Below are positions 12,269-22,942 of a DNA stretch of 64,000 bases, one piece after another. Positions within the stretch are counted from its first letter, which is position 1. Each line of letters opens with the position of its first letter. The DNA is from Wurfbainia villosa (lineage: Eukaryota; Streptophyta; Magnoliopsida; Zingiberales; Zingiberaceae): the NCBI GenBank assembly GCA_025175895.1, contig CM045987.1:109233040-109297039 (forward strand). The letters are read 5' to 3'. A program made the position numbers and the translations under genes. Below the pieces are notes generated by a model. It did not search any database, had not been told where the DNA came from, and saw only the letters and a program-made list of their open reading frames with translations.

Positions 12269-13118
12269 ATATGGCAAAAACACACAAAGTTAAGGAAATT
12301 AAGTGCATGAAACAGTAAAGACAATAAGCAAAAGTAGGAGTAGTAAAAATATTTCTCAAGTACTCCCCCTTGAGGAAACCTCCCCCTTGACCGAGGGTGA
12401 GTCTTGAAGAAAGACCTTAATCCTCCCCCTTGAGGGTTGCTTTAAGTAATTAACATTACTTAAAGTTAGCTTTAGTAAAACGTTTTAGTTAAGCCCTTTC
12501 TCCCTCTTAAGTAAAACATTAACGACATAAATAAGTTAAGAATTCTCTTAACTTGGCCTTTTGTATTCTCTTAACTTCGCCTTTTGTTAAAAGTTAAATA
12601 AGTTTTCAAAACCTAAAGTTAACTTTTGGTTTAAACATGAAGTAAGAGTAAAAAAAATTTGACCCCTTAACTTGGTATTTTTCTCCCCCTTTAGCCGTAT
12701 ATCAAAAAGAGTAAGGAGTGTGTGGAGACCAAAAATAAGTGCTAAATTTAAAGTCCAAGCATGTTCCACATTTTTTATTAAAAAATAATATATTAAAAAT
12801 AAGCTCATCTATGAAATGTTCGACTCATATTTGACTTGATTGATATGAAGGATCAACCAGTCCTGGTCAGAGTCGGTTAGTATGTATGATTATACTCCGT
12901 GGTTCATAGCGATGCACTAGCTCTACATCTGGAACCAGGAGTAAGGTCCTAACATCTCATGCCCATCTACGTGGCTAAGTACACAAACACATTAGTCCTA
13001 TGTGTTATGAGATGTACTGGCTCCTTAAATCTATAGGATCATGATATCTAAGGTATGTCCTATGCTAGTTCCATGAAAAAGTAAGAAATAGTAGTAAGAA
13101 AATATAATTTGCAAGTTC
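12269..13118 (-). other. B 3' untranslated spacer
   Basis: No credible coding frame. It contains several extra PPT-like CTCCCCCTT runs (about 12362, 12380, 12424 and 12682). SIRE-type elements often carry an env-like frame here; I see none. Confidence 0.6.
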
Positions 13119-13756
13119 CTATTCTATTACGCACATGCCTAATTTTCGTCTCAAGAGACTAAATTCGGCTTCGAGTAGTGGTTTAGTAAATATGTCTGCT
13201 AGGTTAGACTTCGAGTCAACATATTCGAGTTGTATGGAGCCGTTGGCTACATGTTCTCGAATGAAATGGTGTTTTACCTCTATATGCTTTGTCCTTGAAT
13301 GACATATAGGATTCTTAGTTAGATTTATCGAACTTATGTTGTCTACAAAAATTTTAGTTTTGGTGAAGTCCAACCTAAAGTCTCGGAGAGTGTGCTTCAT
13401 CCAAAGAAGCTGAGTTACACACTCACCCATCGCAACGTATTCGGTGGTAGATAAGGCAACACAATGTTGCTTCCTACTGCACCAACTCACTAGACTTGAG
13501 CCGAGTAGTTGACAACAACCACTCGTGCTCTTTCTATCGAGTTTACTACCGGCATAATCCGAATCGGAGTAGCCGATTAGTTCGAACTCCGTAGATCTAG
13601 GGTACCAAATACCAACGTTAAGTGTACCCTTAAGATATCTAAGGATACGCTTAACTAGGGTTAGGTGAGACTCCTTAGCACAGGTTTGAAACCTGGCGCA
13701 CATACTTACTACGAATAGGATGCTGTCGATCGACTTGCTTAAGTATAGGAGACTTC
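13119..13756 (-). pseudogene. pol: B RNase H domain
   Basis: The C-terminal part of copia Pol. RNase H removes the RNA strand of the RNA:DNA hybrid during reverse transcription. The frame 13703-13119 (194 codons) begins in the RT connection region (LTLVKRILRYLKGT) and has the RNase H signatures SDSDYAGSKLDRKSTSG, the TEY in LSTTEYVAMGECVTQLLWMK, VDNISSINLTKNP, RTKHIEVKHHFIREH and the end motif ADIFTKPL. It is joined to the RT by a frameshift at about 13757-13745: the RT frame runs out of frame after DLKYYRR, and the expected IGSLLYLSKSID continues in the other frame. The stop at 13119-13121 is the natural Pol end. Confidence 0.85.
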
Positions 13757-14833
13757 CTATCGCCTCCTATAGTACTTTAAGTCAATGGACTTACTTTCTA
13801 GGTCTTCTCCTATGTTAACATTAATCGCCATTGGGGTGTTTATTATCTTAGCGTCTTGCATTCCAAATCTTTTAATTAACTCCTTAGTGTATTTTTGTTG
13901 ATATAGGTATATACCATCCTTAGTTTGTTTAATTTGTAGACCTAAAAAGAAACTTAACTCGCCTACCAAGTTCATTTCGAACTCACTTTCCATGAGTGAA
14001 ACGAACTCGTTTAGTAAGGCTGAGTTAGAGGTTCCAAAAATTATATCGTCTACGTAGATTTGAGCTATAAATATTTCTTTACCTAAGGTTTTTACGAAGA
14101 GAGTTGGGTCAACTAAGCCTTGGTTAAACCCTTTTGACTTAAGATGGATTGAAAGTCTCTCGTACCAAGCTCGAGGAGCTTGTTTAAGTCCATAGAGAGC
14201 TTTCTTAAGTTTTAGAACATGGTCGGGTTTATCTAGATTTTTGAATCCGGGGGGTTGGCTAACATAAACTTCTTCTTTAATGTATCCATTTAGGAATGCC
14301 GACTTAACATCCATTTGAAACAGCTTAAATCCTCGATGTGCGGCATAAGCTAGCAACATTCGAATGGATTCGAGTCTAGCTACTGGGGCATAGGTTTCGT
14401 CGTAATCTAAGCCTTCGACTTGACTAAACCCTTTGGCGACTAACCTAGCCTTGTTTCTAACTACTTCACCTTTATCATCAAGCTTATTTCGAAACACCCA
14501 CCTTGTTCCAATTATCGTTTTGTCTTTAGGTGGTGGTACTAATTCCCACACTTCATTCCTAGTAAATTGAGCTAGCTCTTCTTGCATTGCAATAATCCAA
14601 TTGGGATCAAGAAGAGCTTGTTCAATTGATTTGGGTTCTATCTTTGAAATTAAGGAAATTTGACTAAGGTTCCTATAGGATGCTCTAGTTCGAACTCCTA
14701 GATTAGGATCTCCTATCACTTGATCGATAGGGTGGTTAGTCTGAATCCTAGATTGGGTTTGGTTTGTGTCACCTAATGCTTGATCAATGGGGTGACTTGG
14801 TTGAACACTAGTTTGACTCGGATCACTTGTCAC
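13757..14833 (-). pseudogene. pol: B reverse transcriptase domain
   Basis: RNA-dependent DNA polymerase of copia Pol, 358 codons in one frame. Residues 1-80 are the linker after integrase; RT begins with WELVPPPKDKTIIGTRWVF at about 96-114. The catalytic Asp motifs are QMDVKSAFLNG (173-183) and IYVDDIIFG (259-267), with LYGLKQAPRAWYERL between them. All motifs are intact. It overlaps the integrase frame by four bases in another phase, so a frameshift lies near 14830-14845. A second shift at the 3' end separates RNase H. Strong match to SIRE/Maximus RTs in wording. Confidence 0.9.
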
Positions 14834-15804
14834 TTGGTCAACAAGAGAAGTTGGTTGATGTGGATTAGACTCGATCTCAGGGTCGGAGACGAATTTGGTA
14901 TCAGTGGCTCAACACTTGGGGTCATTAAGGGTTTTGTAGGTTCGGGTACTTCATCGAACGCTACATTAATAGTCTCCTCGACTCTAAGGGTGTCGTGGTT
15001 ATATACTCTATAAGCTCGACTTGTAGTCGAGTATCCTAGAAAGATTCCGGTCGTGGTTTTGGATGCAAATTTCCCTAGGTAATCCTTAGTGTTTAAGATA
15101 TGTACCTTACACCCAAATACCCTAAAGTACTTGATGTTAGGTATTTTATTGTGATAAATCTCGTACGAGGTCTTAAGGTGCCTCTTTACCATAAGGATCC
15201 TATTCTGGACATAGCAAGCCGTGCTAACGGCTTCTGCCCAAAACCTATCGGGTAGGTCGTATTCGTTCAACATGGTCCTAGCGGCTTCTTGTAGAGTTCG
15301 GTTTTTCCGCTCCACTAGGCCATTTTGTTGAGGGGTCCTAGGGCAAGAGAATTCATGGTGGTATCCGTTTAGGTTTGAGTTTTCTTTGATCCTTTGTTTT
15401 TCGAATTCACCACCATGATCGCTTCTAAGTCTTTTAACCTTAAGGTCTTTTTGATTCTCGATTAATTTGAATAAATTGATTAATTGATCTAGGGTATCAT
15501 TTTTATGTTTGATGAACCTAACCTGTAAACTCGAGTAGTCGCCAATTATGACTAAGCAATATTGACTTATTGAGTGACTTGGCTCCATGTGAATCGAATA
15601 GATCCATATCACGAGCTCAAGTACTCTGGAGGTTCGTTCTTGATTAGTTAGTTGATGTTGTGCCCTATATTGTTTACCTTGTTGACAGGCATTACATATT
15701 TTATTATCCAAGTTTTTGAGGTTAGGCAAACCTTTGACTAAATCACTCTGACTCATCTTGTGGATGAGTCTTGGGTGTGAGTGACCGAGTCGTCGGTGCC
15801 ACAA
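14834..15804 (-). pseudogene. pol: B integrase domain
   Basis: The copia integrase inserts the cDNA into the host chromosome. The zinc-binding N-terminus is present (WHRRLGHSHPRLI and CNACQQGK, HHCC). In the core, the second and third acidic residues are visible (RSDHGGEF, D at about 129; PQQNGLVERKNRT, E at about 165). The first is lost: where LELVHMDLFG is usual, the frame reads LELVIWIYSI, and DLF can be read only in another frame, so two compensating indels flank it. The DDE triad is therefore broken. The region after the core has the usual FRVFGCKVHILN and FLGYSTTSRAYRVYN wording. No ATG opens this frame; it is a middle piece of the polyprotein. Confidence 0.85.
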
Positions 15805-16718
15805 CCATGATTCCTCTTACCGTGTCAGAAGACATTTAGTTGAGGAGTTAGTTAAGTTGATCGTATAAATGTTGTTATTTCTAGTTCCTTTAAGAATTGT
15901 TTTAGCTTCATTGGTATTAATTATGCATTCAATTTCTAGAAATATGACCTTATAGTTATTATCACACAATTGGCTTACAATAAGTAAATTATATTGAAAA
16001 TTTTATACTAGTAAAACATTTTTAATAACAAAATTCGAGTTAAGCTCGATATCACCTGATCCGATGATTTTGAGCTTGCCGTTATTCCCAAGGCTACCGA
16101 TCCTTGTCGTTTGAATCGAAGCTTTGAAAACTTGAGTTGATCCCCGGTCATGTGTGGGAGCAACCATCAACATCCATTGATCCTACACACAAGGTGGTTG
16201 GATTGGATGTTAGATATTTTTTTAAATTTAAATTGGTTGTAAGTTGTTAAACCTAGGTCATCTCACGAGTCTATGTGATCAAGCATGTTATACTTATGTG
16301 TTTTTTTTGTGAGATGATTTCCAATTAAGTTGATTAAGTGGATTTAGGTTCAAGTAATTTTATGTTAGATTTGGATTTAACCCTAGGCTTATCAAGTTTA
16401 CCTTTTCAAGATCATGGCTTCCAGGTCGTGGCGAGGCACAGGGGCCTTCTTTTATCGGATCATCGACCACTTCCTTAGACAAAACCATGTTCAAGAAAAT
16501 GATGACTTGACTCACCTAAGATCATTTCCTAGTCTAACTGGTTATTTTTGAAAAGAGGCTCCCCGAGGCTCAATCTTTTCAAAGGATTTTAGTTGGTTAT
16601 TTGAAAAGAGGCTCCCCGAGGCTCAATCTTTTCGAAGAATTTTAGTTGGTTATGTACGTGTTCTAAGAGAGTTCACAAGTTTTAAAGCACAAACCTTCTA
16701 AGTTAAAACATGCAATTT
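15805..16718 (-). pseudogene. pol: B protease region, decayed
   Basis: Between gag and integrase, where the aspartic protease belongs. On the minus strand, HMTGDQ followed by GKLKIIGSGDIEL (typical of the copia protease) is found at about 16155-16040, but the Asp-Ser-Gly site just upstream (about 16180-16160) cannot be read in frame; a small deletion is the simplest cause. Several stops and shifts follow. A duplicated stretch of about 70 bases (GAGGCTCCCCGAGGCTCAATC at 16555 and 16609) lies between this region and the gag stop. Confidence 0.6.
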
Positions 16719-17705
16719 CTAAGTTAAAGCACAAACATATTTTGTACTGGCTCCCCCTAGACCGTTGAATCGGTTCGGTCTATCCACATAGTGGATTTGG
16801 TCCTTGGGAACCCAGTACGAGTTAGATCCTAGAGTTGAAATCAAAGTGGTCTTAGGGACCCATGCTTGGACACATTTTTTATGTCTACTTACGATCGACA
16901 TATACGACCTATTAGTCGCGTTTGAGTTAAACCCTAGTCCAGCCTTGTTGTACACGGCCCTTTGAGATCCAAGTAGGAGGTCAAGTCCTTTGGATCCCGA
17001 AGTGAACCTTTCCAACGTGTTCCTAAGATCTTCGACTTGACTTTTCAAGAGAGAGTTCTCAACTTCGAGTTTTTCAACCCGAGTTGAGTCCTTCTCTTGA
17101 ACTCGACTAGTCGAAGAGGTTAGGGAGACCTGGTGTTTGAGGAGTTTAACTTCCTCAACTAGGGTCTCGACCTTGGACTCGGATTTAACTAATTTCCTAG
17201 ACAAAAACCTAACCGTATTTTGTAAAGTATTAAATAAATTTCGACTTACTTTAAGGGTATCTTTTGAACCGGATGTGTATCCGTGGCTTGACTTGAAGGT
17301 AGCTTCATAGTCCGAGTCATCCTCAGGTTCTGACTCAAGTTCAGGTTCGGTCTCCGTGTCTGACTCAATCGACTTCGCCATGAAGACGTGGTCTTCGTCT
17401 TCTTCGGATGACGCTTCTTCCCATGTTGCGTTGAGGGCCTTCTTGTGCTTAGGTGCTTGGTGGTTGAGCTTGGGGCACTCGGACTTGATGTGTCCAAACC
17501 TGTTACACTCATAACACCTAATGTTAGAACTTTTAGATTTACCTTGGTTGGGTCGAGTCATGGTTCGCTTTCGTCCCTTGGCTATCCTTCGAGCTAGGTT
17601 CATTAGTTCGGCAGTCAACTCCGGGTCAACTTCTTCTTCGGACTCATCTTCCTCCTCGGGTGGTGGTGGCTTACTTGCGATTTTCTTCTTCTTTGAACCA
17701 CGCAA
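16719..17705 (-). pseudogene. gag: B Gag, C-terminal part
   Basis: 328 codons continuing the Gag of B after one or two frameshifts at 17706-17760. It has an acidic Pro/Glu-rich start, a CCHC zinc knuckle CYECNRFGHIKSEC at residues 64-77 (RNA binding), an acidic linker, a coiled coil at about 170-240 (KSESKVETLVEEVKLLKHQV, then KLEVENSLLKSQVEDL) and a tail with WVPKTTL and SYWVPKDQI. The tail matches the ends of the A and E gags, which shows that these elements are related. The stop at 16719-16721 closes the gag frame before the protease region. Confidence 0.85.
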
Positions 17706-17752
17706 ACAAGGCTATACCCTCTCGGGTTCCGGAGTTGGATTGTTCATGTAAT

Positions 17753-18358
17753 TCAAATCCAAAAGAGTTCGTCTAACCTAATTTTAGAAAGGTCCTTGGA
17801 GACCTTATAGGCATCAACCATGGATGCCCATAAGGTAGTCCTCGGAAAAGAGTTTAGGACATACCTAATAAGGTCGCGGTTTTCGACCTTTTGCCCGATT
17901 GCGTGTAGGTTGTTGACTATGTCTTGGACACGGGCGTGGAGTTGCGTCGCGGACTCGTGTTCTTGCATTTTTAGTGTGTACAATTTATTGAATAACAAAT
18001 CACGTTTGCAAACCTTAGCTTGATCCGATCCTTCGTGTAACTCGATTAGTTTTGTCCAAAGATCCTTTGCGCTTATGAAGGGGCCGACGCGATTTAGCTC
18101 CTCCTTGGAGAGGCCACATTGGAGGATTTGTGTCGCCTTGGCATCGGCTTTGACTTGCCGTTTTGTTGCAACGGTCCATTGATCATAATCCAAGGAGTCA
18201 CCCACTTCATTAGTCGGAAGTGTGAAACCCGTTTGAATTATGATCCACATCTCAATTTGGGTTTTGAGAAAGCATTCCATCCGACCTTTCCAGTAACGGA
18301 AATCATCTCCGTTGTAAAACGGAGGTCGGACGGTGCTAAAACCCTCAAGATGGGCCAT
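17753..18358 (-). pseudogene. gag: B Gag, N-terminal part
   Basis: 201 codons from ATG at 18358 (MAHLEGFSTVRPPFYNGDDF), followed by the capsid-like region YWKGRMECFLKTQ, LWTKLIELHEGS, RDLLFNKLYTLKM and NSFPRTTLWASMVDAY, typical of SIRE-type Gag. The start is convincing: it is the first ATG after a 0.5-kb leader that begins with the primer site. The frame ends at 17753 by a frameshift; ELHEQSN can be read in another phase just downstream, joining it to the zinc-knuckle part. Confidence 0.85.
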
Positions 18359-18852
18359 TAGAACAAAAATACAAGGAGACTAAAATGAAAACCTAGCAAC
18401 AACAAAAACACACGAAAGTACCAAGACTTGCGTCTTGGATTAGTAGTGCGGGAAATAAAAAGAAATAAACGAAAAATAGAAAGTTAAGCAAAGAAATAAG
18501 AAACTAAATAAAAAGTAAGTACTCACAACCTTCGATGTCCCCGAAAGGCTACTAAACGTCATTTTTTGAGGATGAAAACAGCTTGTTACGGGGGTAAACC
18601 CCAGTAAGAAGTGTAGATCTCTGCGAGAGCTTCGATTTGGTAGGTAGACCGTGTCGTGGGTCAACTTGTACAAAAAGTTATGCCCGTTTGACCGTCGACT
18701 ACTCCAAAAGCGAATACTTGTAAAACAAAATCAAACGAAGAGTACCAAGACTTCGTCTTGGATTAGTAGTGCGGGAGAAAAATTTAAACGAACGAAAAAC
18801 AAATCTGTGAAAAAAAGTTAGATTGGTGGTTTCACCAAATCTAAGCGCCCCC
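18359..18852 (-). promoter_or_regulatory. B 5' leader with two hairpin repeats
   Basis: About 0.5 kb between the primer site and the Gag start. It holds a direct repeat of about 60 bases (18414-18476 and 18738-18800). Each copy carries a perfect inverted repeat, CCAAGAC/GTCTTGG, with loop TTGC (18421-18438) or TTC (18745-18761). Position and form suggest RNA dimerisation or packaging signals; that is inference. Confidence 0.6.
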
Positions 18853-18865
18853 GGCTCTGATACCA
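18853..18865 (-). other. B primer binding site (tRNA-iMet)
   Basis: Minus-strand TGGTATCAGAGCC, two bases after the LTR end. Confidence 0.9.
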
Positions 18866-18867
18866 AT

Positions 18868-19966
18868 TGTTGGATCAATGCGGTTCGCTAGAGGGGGGGT
18901 GAATAGCGAAAGAAAAAACTTTTTCGAATTCGTTTCAAGACAAATATACGCAGCGGAAAGATAAGCAAAACAAAAAGTAAAGGAGACAATAGAAACAAGA
19001 TATTTACTTGGTTCGTAGCCGAAGGCTACTACTCCAAGGCCCTAGTGGTCCTTGACCACGCACGGAGGGCAAATCACTAAACAAACTCCTCCTCGTTGGA
19101 GGTAGGAGTTAATCGATACAAAAAAACTTGAGGTAGAGGGACACTCCCCCTCTCCTCGTTACGATAGAAAAATAGCTTCGAAGAATGTAAATGAGCAACG
19201 ACACTAAAATTAAAACTGACGTACAAAAATAAAGAAAATGAAACCTAGACGTCGGAGAAGAAGAAGCACGTTGTTGTCGGTAGCTTTGCGGAGACTTTTT
19301 GGAAGCTTAGAATTAAACCCTAGGTTTGGCCCTCCTTTTATAGCCTTTGAGCCCCTTTTCGAGTGGGTCTTCAACCAATCACAAATGGACACCAAACCGC
19401 TTTGAGGTGGAGTGATAAGCCTTGACTCCTCGAATCTGATCATTGACCATCGATCGGTGATGGCCATCATCGATCGATCGATGGCGACATCGGATCGATT
19501 GATGACCTTCAGCGATCGGCCGATACCGGCGGTCGAGTCCTCCAAGTCGGGCGATCGATGCTTGTTGCAAGTCAAAGTTAGCTCAATAAAAACATAATTT
19601 CGATGGTCGTCGACCATCCGATCTCGACCTAGACCATCTATAAGATGTCTTTGGTCGGATCTACGCTTAAGATCATCCCCGTAAAGAGGATACGACCTTA
19701 CTTACTCTCGCACACACGAGCTTACCTCGATACTTACGTGTCGCTTTTGCTTCCGGCCTTCTACTCGATTCCTTCGGCTCCCTCCGAAGTAACTCGAGTA
19801 TCACCCGACCACCGCGGCTTCCTCCGGGTGTCGCTAGCCTTCAGCTCCAGCTATATCAATCTTCTGCACACTCGATTCAGCTCGTGAGAAAATAAAATAG
19901 ACTTAACTTTGTGTCTTTGCTATAATCAAAACACAGGTTCGATTTCGGTGCCTCACTGCACCAACA
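18868..19966 (-). repeat. B 5' LTR
   Basis: Nearly identical to 11140-12251 except in the GATCGAT-rich block (about 19440-19570). It is followed by TSD AAGTT. Confidence 0.85.
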
Positions 19967-20366
19967 AAGTTCACCTAATGAGCTACTTACATTTCACTCA
20001 TTCTCTCATCTCACTCGAAGTCCCTCGCCGAAGCTCTCTTCGTTCGCGGCCACGTCCCTCGGCAGCATCAGGCGCACGGCTCTGCAATGCTCCTTCGCGT
20101 CTCTTGCCTCCGAAGTCTACTTCCTTGGCTTCACTTCAAGTCATCTCGTCCGGCGGTCCCTCGGATGCTCCAAGTGCACGGCTTCCGCAAAGTCATCCTT
20201 CACCGACTCAAAGACCGAGGTTGTGAGGGTGAACCCGCCAAGGCTCCATGTGCGAATTACTAAGTCCTGCACGACTTCAACGCACATATCAAATCAACAT
20301 ATCAAACTAACTTAAACCCTTTGCCACACCATCAAAACCATATTACGGCAAGAGATTGCCCTAACA
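19967..20366 (-). repeat. A 5' LTR, part with the LTR start
   Basis: Continues the A LTR after the TSD of B (AAGTT, 19967-19971). It matches 6845-7234 and ends CCCTAACA, followed by TSD CTAAT. Confidence 0.85.
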
Positions 20367-21239
20367 CTAATCAACTAGTCAAGTGTTTTGACACTTGGCA
20401 ACTGAGTCGACTCTGAGCAGTCAACTGGGATTATGACCAGTCGATTGGTGTTCGACTGTGGCTGTGTGACTTTGGTAGTCGACTGTCAGCTTTGGGATGT
20501 CGACTGGGCTTGAGTAGTCGACTGACATAGAGGGCAGTCGACTGCTGGTTTTGGTCACGAGCATAGAAATCTCGATAGATGACTGAACAGTCAGCTACGA
20601 TCTTGACAGTCGACTGCTGATAATGGTAGTCAACTATCAGTGTATCCGTTGGCTAAAATGCTGATGTGGATTAAGCCATTGTGAGACAATCACTACAGGG
20701 GTAGTCGATTGGAGCCTTTGGGCGCGCGTAAAATCACCAATGTAGGTTATAAAAGCAGGTCGAAAAAGAGGATTTTGCAGCAATTTTTAGAGAGATTTTG
20801 AAGAGGAATTGCTGTTGCATTCTAGACCTTCAAGAGCAATTCAAAGTAAGCAACAAGAGAGTAATCTAAAGTCTTTGTGTAAAGTTTTCTTTAATTGTAT
20901 TTGTGTATTGCTTAGTTTACTTGTTGTATTTTCTTGTATTACTTTTGTAATCACTTGTACGAGGTTTCTCTATCTCCGGATTGTCCCCGAGAAGGAGTGT
21001 ATTAGTGGTGGTTTGCATCACTAGAGCTCATTCGAGCTTGACCCCTGGAGTAGGAACCCTAAGATTCCAAACCACATTATATCTTATGTTGATTGTGTGT
21101 TTATGTTTGTCACATTTTGTTATTTCTTTATTATTATTTCTTCTACGCATAACAAACCTTGTAGATAAACACGAATGAATTCCATCATCGATGTAGCACG
21201 ATGCTATTCACCCCCTCTAGTGACGTATGATCCCCTACA
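20367..21239 (+). repeat. C 5' LTR, right part
   Basis: After the A TSD (20367-20371) the LTR resumes with a U3 rich in AGTCGACTG, a TATA box at about 20748-20756 (GTTATAAAAGC), a hairpin block at 20968-20997 and the LTR end at 21203-21239 (CTATTCACCCCCTCTAG, then CCCCTACA). Confidence 0.8.
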
Positions 21240-21241
21240 AG

Positions 21242-21254
21242 TGATATCAGAGCC
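21242..21254 (+). other. C primer binding site (one mismatch)
   Basis: TGATATCAGAGCC, one G-to-A change from TGGTATCAGAGCC, just after the C 5' LTR end. Confidence 0.75.
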
Positions 21255-21366
21255 TAGGAGGGTCATTAGGAAGGTATCAAGGGAGGTCATCCCTAGTGAA
21301 TACCTAATTAACCCAAGGAGCTCAAATAGGTATTGGATTCCTAGGAGCGTGATTGATTCATGCTAG
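21255..21366 (+). pseudogene. gag: C gag 3' end fused to the primer site
   Basis: Immediately after the primer site the sequence encodes the last 35 or so residues of a Gag, with IPSEYLINPRSSNRYWIPRSVI and a stop at 21364-21366. The same end is seen in E (27190-27303). The rest of gag is missing. The join falls in GCCTAGG, which is present both at the primer site here and at the matching point of the E gag, so a microhomology deletion probably removed leader and gag. Confidence 0.65.
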
Positions 21367-21397
21367 ATAGGTTAGGGTATCAACCCTAAGTAGATAG

Positions 21398-22942
21398 TGT
21401 TGGGGGATCAAAACGCCCGGCTAGAGGGGGGTGAATAGCCCTTGACCGTTGGATGTCGGAATTCGCTCGTTCTCATTGCGTTGCTTGTCTACGATTGTTG
21501 TTAGCGCAGCGGAATAACAATAATAATGAAACTAACAACAATACACAATCACACAACACAAGATATACGTGGTTCGGAACCAAATGGTTCCTACTCCATG
21601 GGCGAGCTCACCGAGCTCTAGTTATGCGCACGACACTAACTAAACTCCTTCTCGACTACACGTCGAAGGTGTAGAAACCTCTCACAAGTAATTACAATAG
21701 TAATATACAAATACAATACAAAAGAAACACTTTTTACCGATTGCTTTTGATCACTTGTTTGTTGCTTGCTTTGATTGGCTCTTGAAGGACTGGAATGCAA
21801 CAGCAATTTCCCTCCAATAGCTCCACAGAAACCATGGCAAAAACCTCTATCTCGAGCTCCTTTTATAACCTGCATCGAGCTATTTTCGCGCCTGGCCGAC
21901 CGCCAAAGGCCCCCGATCGCTCTATAGCCGTTGTCTCACAACGGCCAGATCCACGTCAGACAAGTTCCAACGGATCACCTACCAGTCGACTGATGATGCC
22001 CATCAGTCGACTGGTGACCTAGTAGTCGACTGCCCAGTCGGCTACGGAGCGTTCTGTGCTCGCAACACTTCCATCAGTCGACTGCCATCCCTCAGCAGTC
22101 GACTGCCGTCGACATCAGTCGACTGCCGTCGACATCAGTCGACTGCCCAGCACAAAATCCTAGCCTTACACCAGTCGAACCCCAGTCGACTTGGACCAGT
22201 CGAACCGGCACCTATGCCAGTCGACTGACGTCGGGCAAAACCTCAAACACCAAGTTGTTTGAGCATCCGACCGTCGGGTAAACCCTCAAACATCAAGTTT
22301 GAGCCTCCGACACTCAGTCTTAGCCACTTGGCCAAGTCCACCTTATCCCTCATGGAGTTCCCCACCGAAGCTCTCTTCCCTCGGCCTACGTCCCTCGGAT
22401 GCGCCAAGCGCACGACTTCGCAACGCCATCCTTCGCGTCTCATACCCTAGAAGTATGCTTCCCTTTGGGCTCACTTCATTCGCTCCCTGTCCGGTGGTCC
22501 CTCGGATGCACCAAGCACACGGCTTCGCAATGTCATCCTTCACCGACTCAAGGACCCAAGCCTAGTGAACTTGCCAAGTTCTCAAGACTTCCCAAATGCA
22601 CCAAGCGCACGGCTTCGCAATGCATTTCTCACCAAGCACCAAGCGCACGGCTTCGCAATGCTTTGGATTTCCCATGCCAAGCACCAAGCGCACGGCTTCG
22701 CAATGCTTTGGACTTTCCCATGCCAAGCACCAAGCGCACGGCTTCGCAATGCTTTGGACTTTCCCATGCCAAGGCTTCCCCCTTGGACTTCCATACCAAG
22801 CTCCATGCTTGGATTTTCCATGCCAACCCCATGTTGGACTTTCCCATGACAATCCCATGTCATGAGTTTTGTCTATCATCAAAATACTATCAAGGTACTG
22901 CTCGAGTCAAACTCGAGTCAACCTGGGCTGATTGCACCAACA
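21398..22942 (-). repeat. D LTR
   Basis: A 1545-bp LTR. In element orientation it runs from TGTTGGTGCAATC to GATCCCCCAACA. It includes the U5 hairpin TCGAC/GTCGA (21652-21656 and 21662-21666), a TATA box on the minus strand at about 21863-21872 (GGTTATAAAAGG), a dense AGTCGACTG block (21980-22225) and tandem 47-base units at 22598-22790. Confidence 0.8.
22585..22790. repeat. tandem repeat, unit about 47 bp, in D LTR
   Basis: At least three successive units (starting near 22632, 22679 and 22726) share CCAAGCGCACGGCTTCGCAATG followed by CTTTGGA and TTTCCCATGCCA, with partial units before. The long open frames on both strands here are products of the repeat. Confidence 0.85.

Larger units (their letters stand above)
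11140..19966 (-). mobile_element. SIRE/Maximus-like copia element B (complete but broken)
   Basis: An 8.8-kb minus-strand element inserted in the 5' LTR of A, with perfect TSD AAGTT at 11135-11139 and 19967-19971. LTRs are 1112 bp (11140-12251) and 1099 bp (18868-19966). The internal order from the primer site is gag, PR, IN, RT, RNase H, as in Ty1/copia. The long gag with coiled coil, the RT wording (QMDVKSAFLNG, YVDDIIFG) and the RNase H end fit the SIRE/Maximus lineage. There are at least four frameshifts, and the protease and integrase active sites are damaged. No env-like frame was found between RNase H and the PPT. Confidence 0.85.
6015..20366 (-). mobile_element. gag-only copia element A (host of element B)
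   Basis: A minus-strand LTR retrotransposon in the C 5' LTR with perfect 5-bp TSD CTAAT (6010-6014 and 20367-20371). The 3' LTR is 6015-7234 (1220 bp). The 5' LTR is 10312-11139 plus 19972-20366 (about 1.22 kb when rejoined), split by B. The internal region is only 3.1 kb: primer site, gag, a non-coding spacer and PPT, with no protease, integrase, RT or RNase H. This fits the pol-less, gag-bearing class of plant elements described as TR-GAG. Its pol would have to come from an autonomous SIRE/Maximus-type partner. Confidence 0.8.

Noticed and set aside
12269..13118. SIRE-type env-like gene in B
   Set aside because: No long frame, signal peptide or transmembrane segment in the 0.85 kb between RNase H and the PPT.
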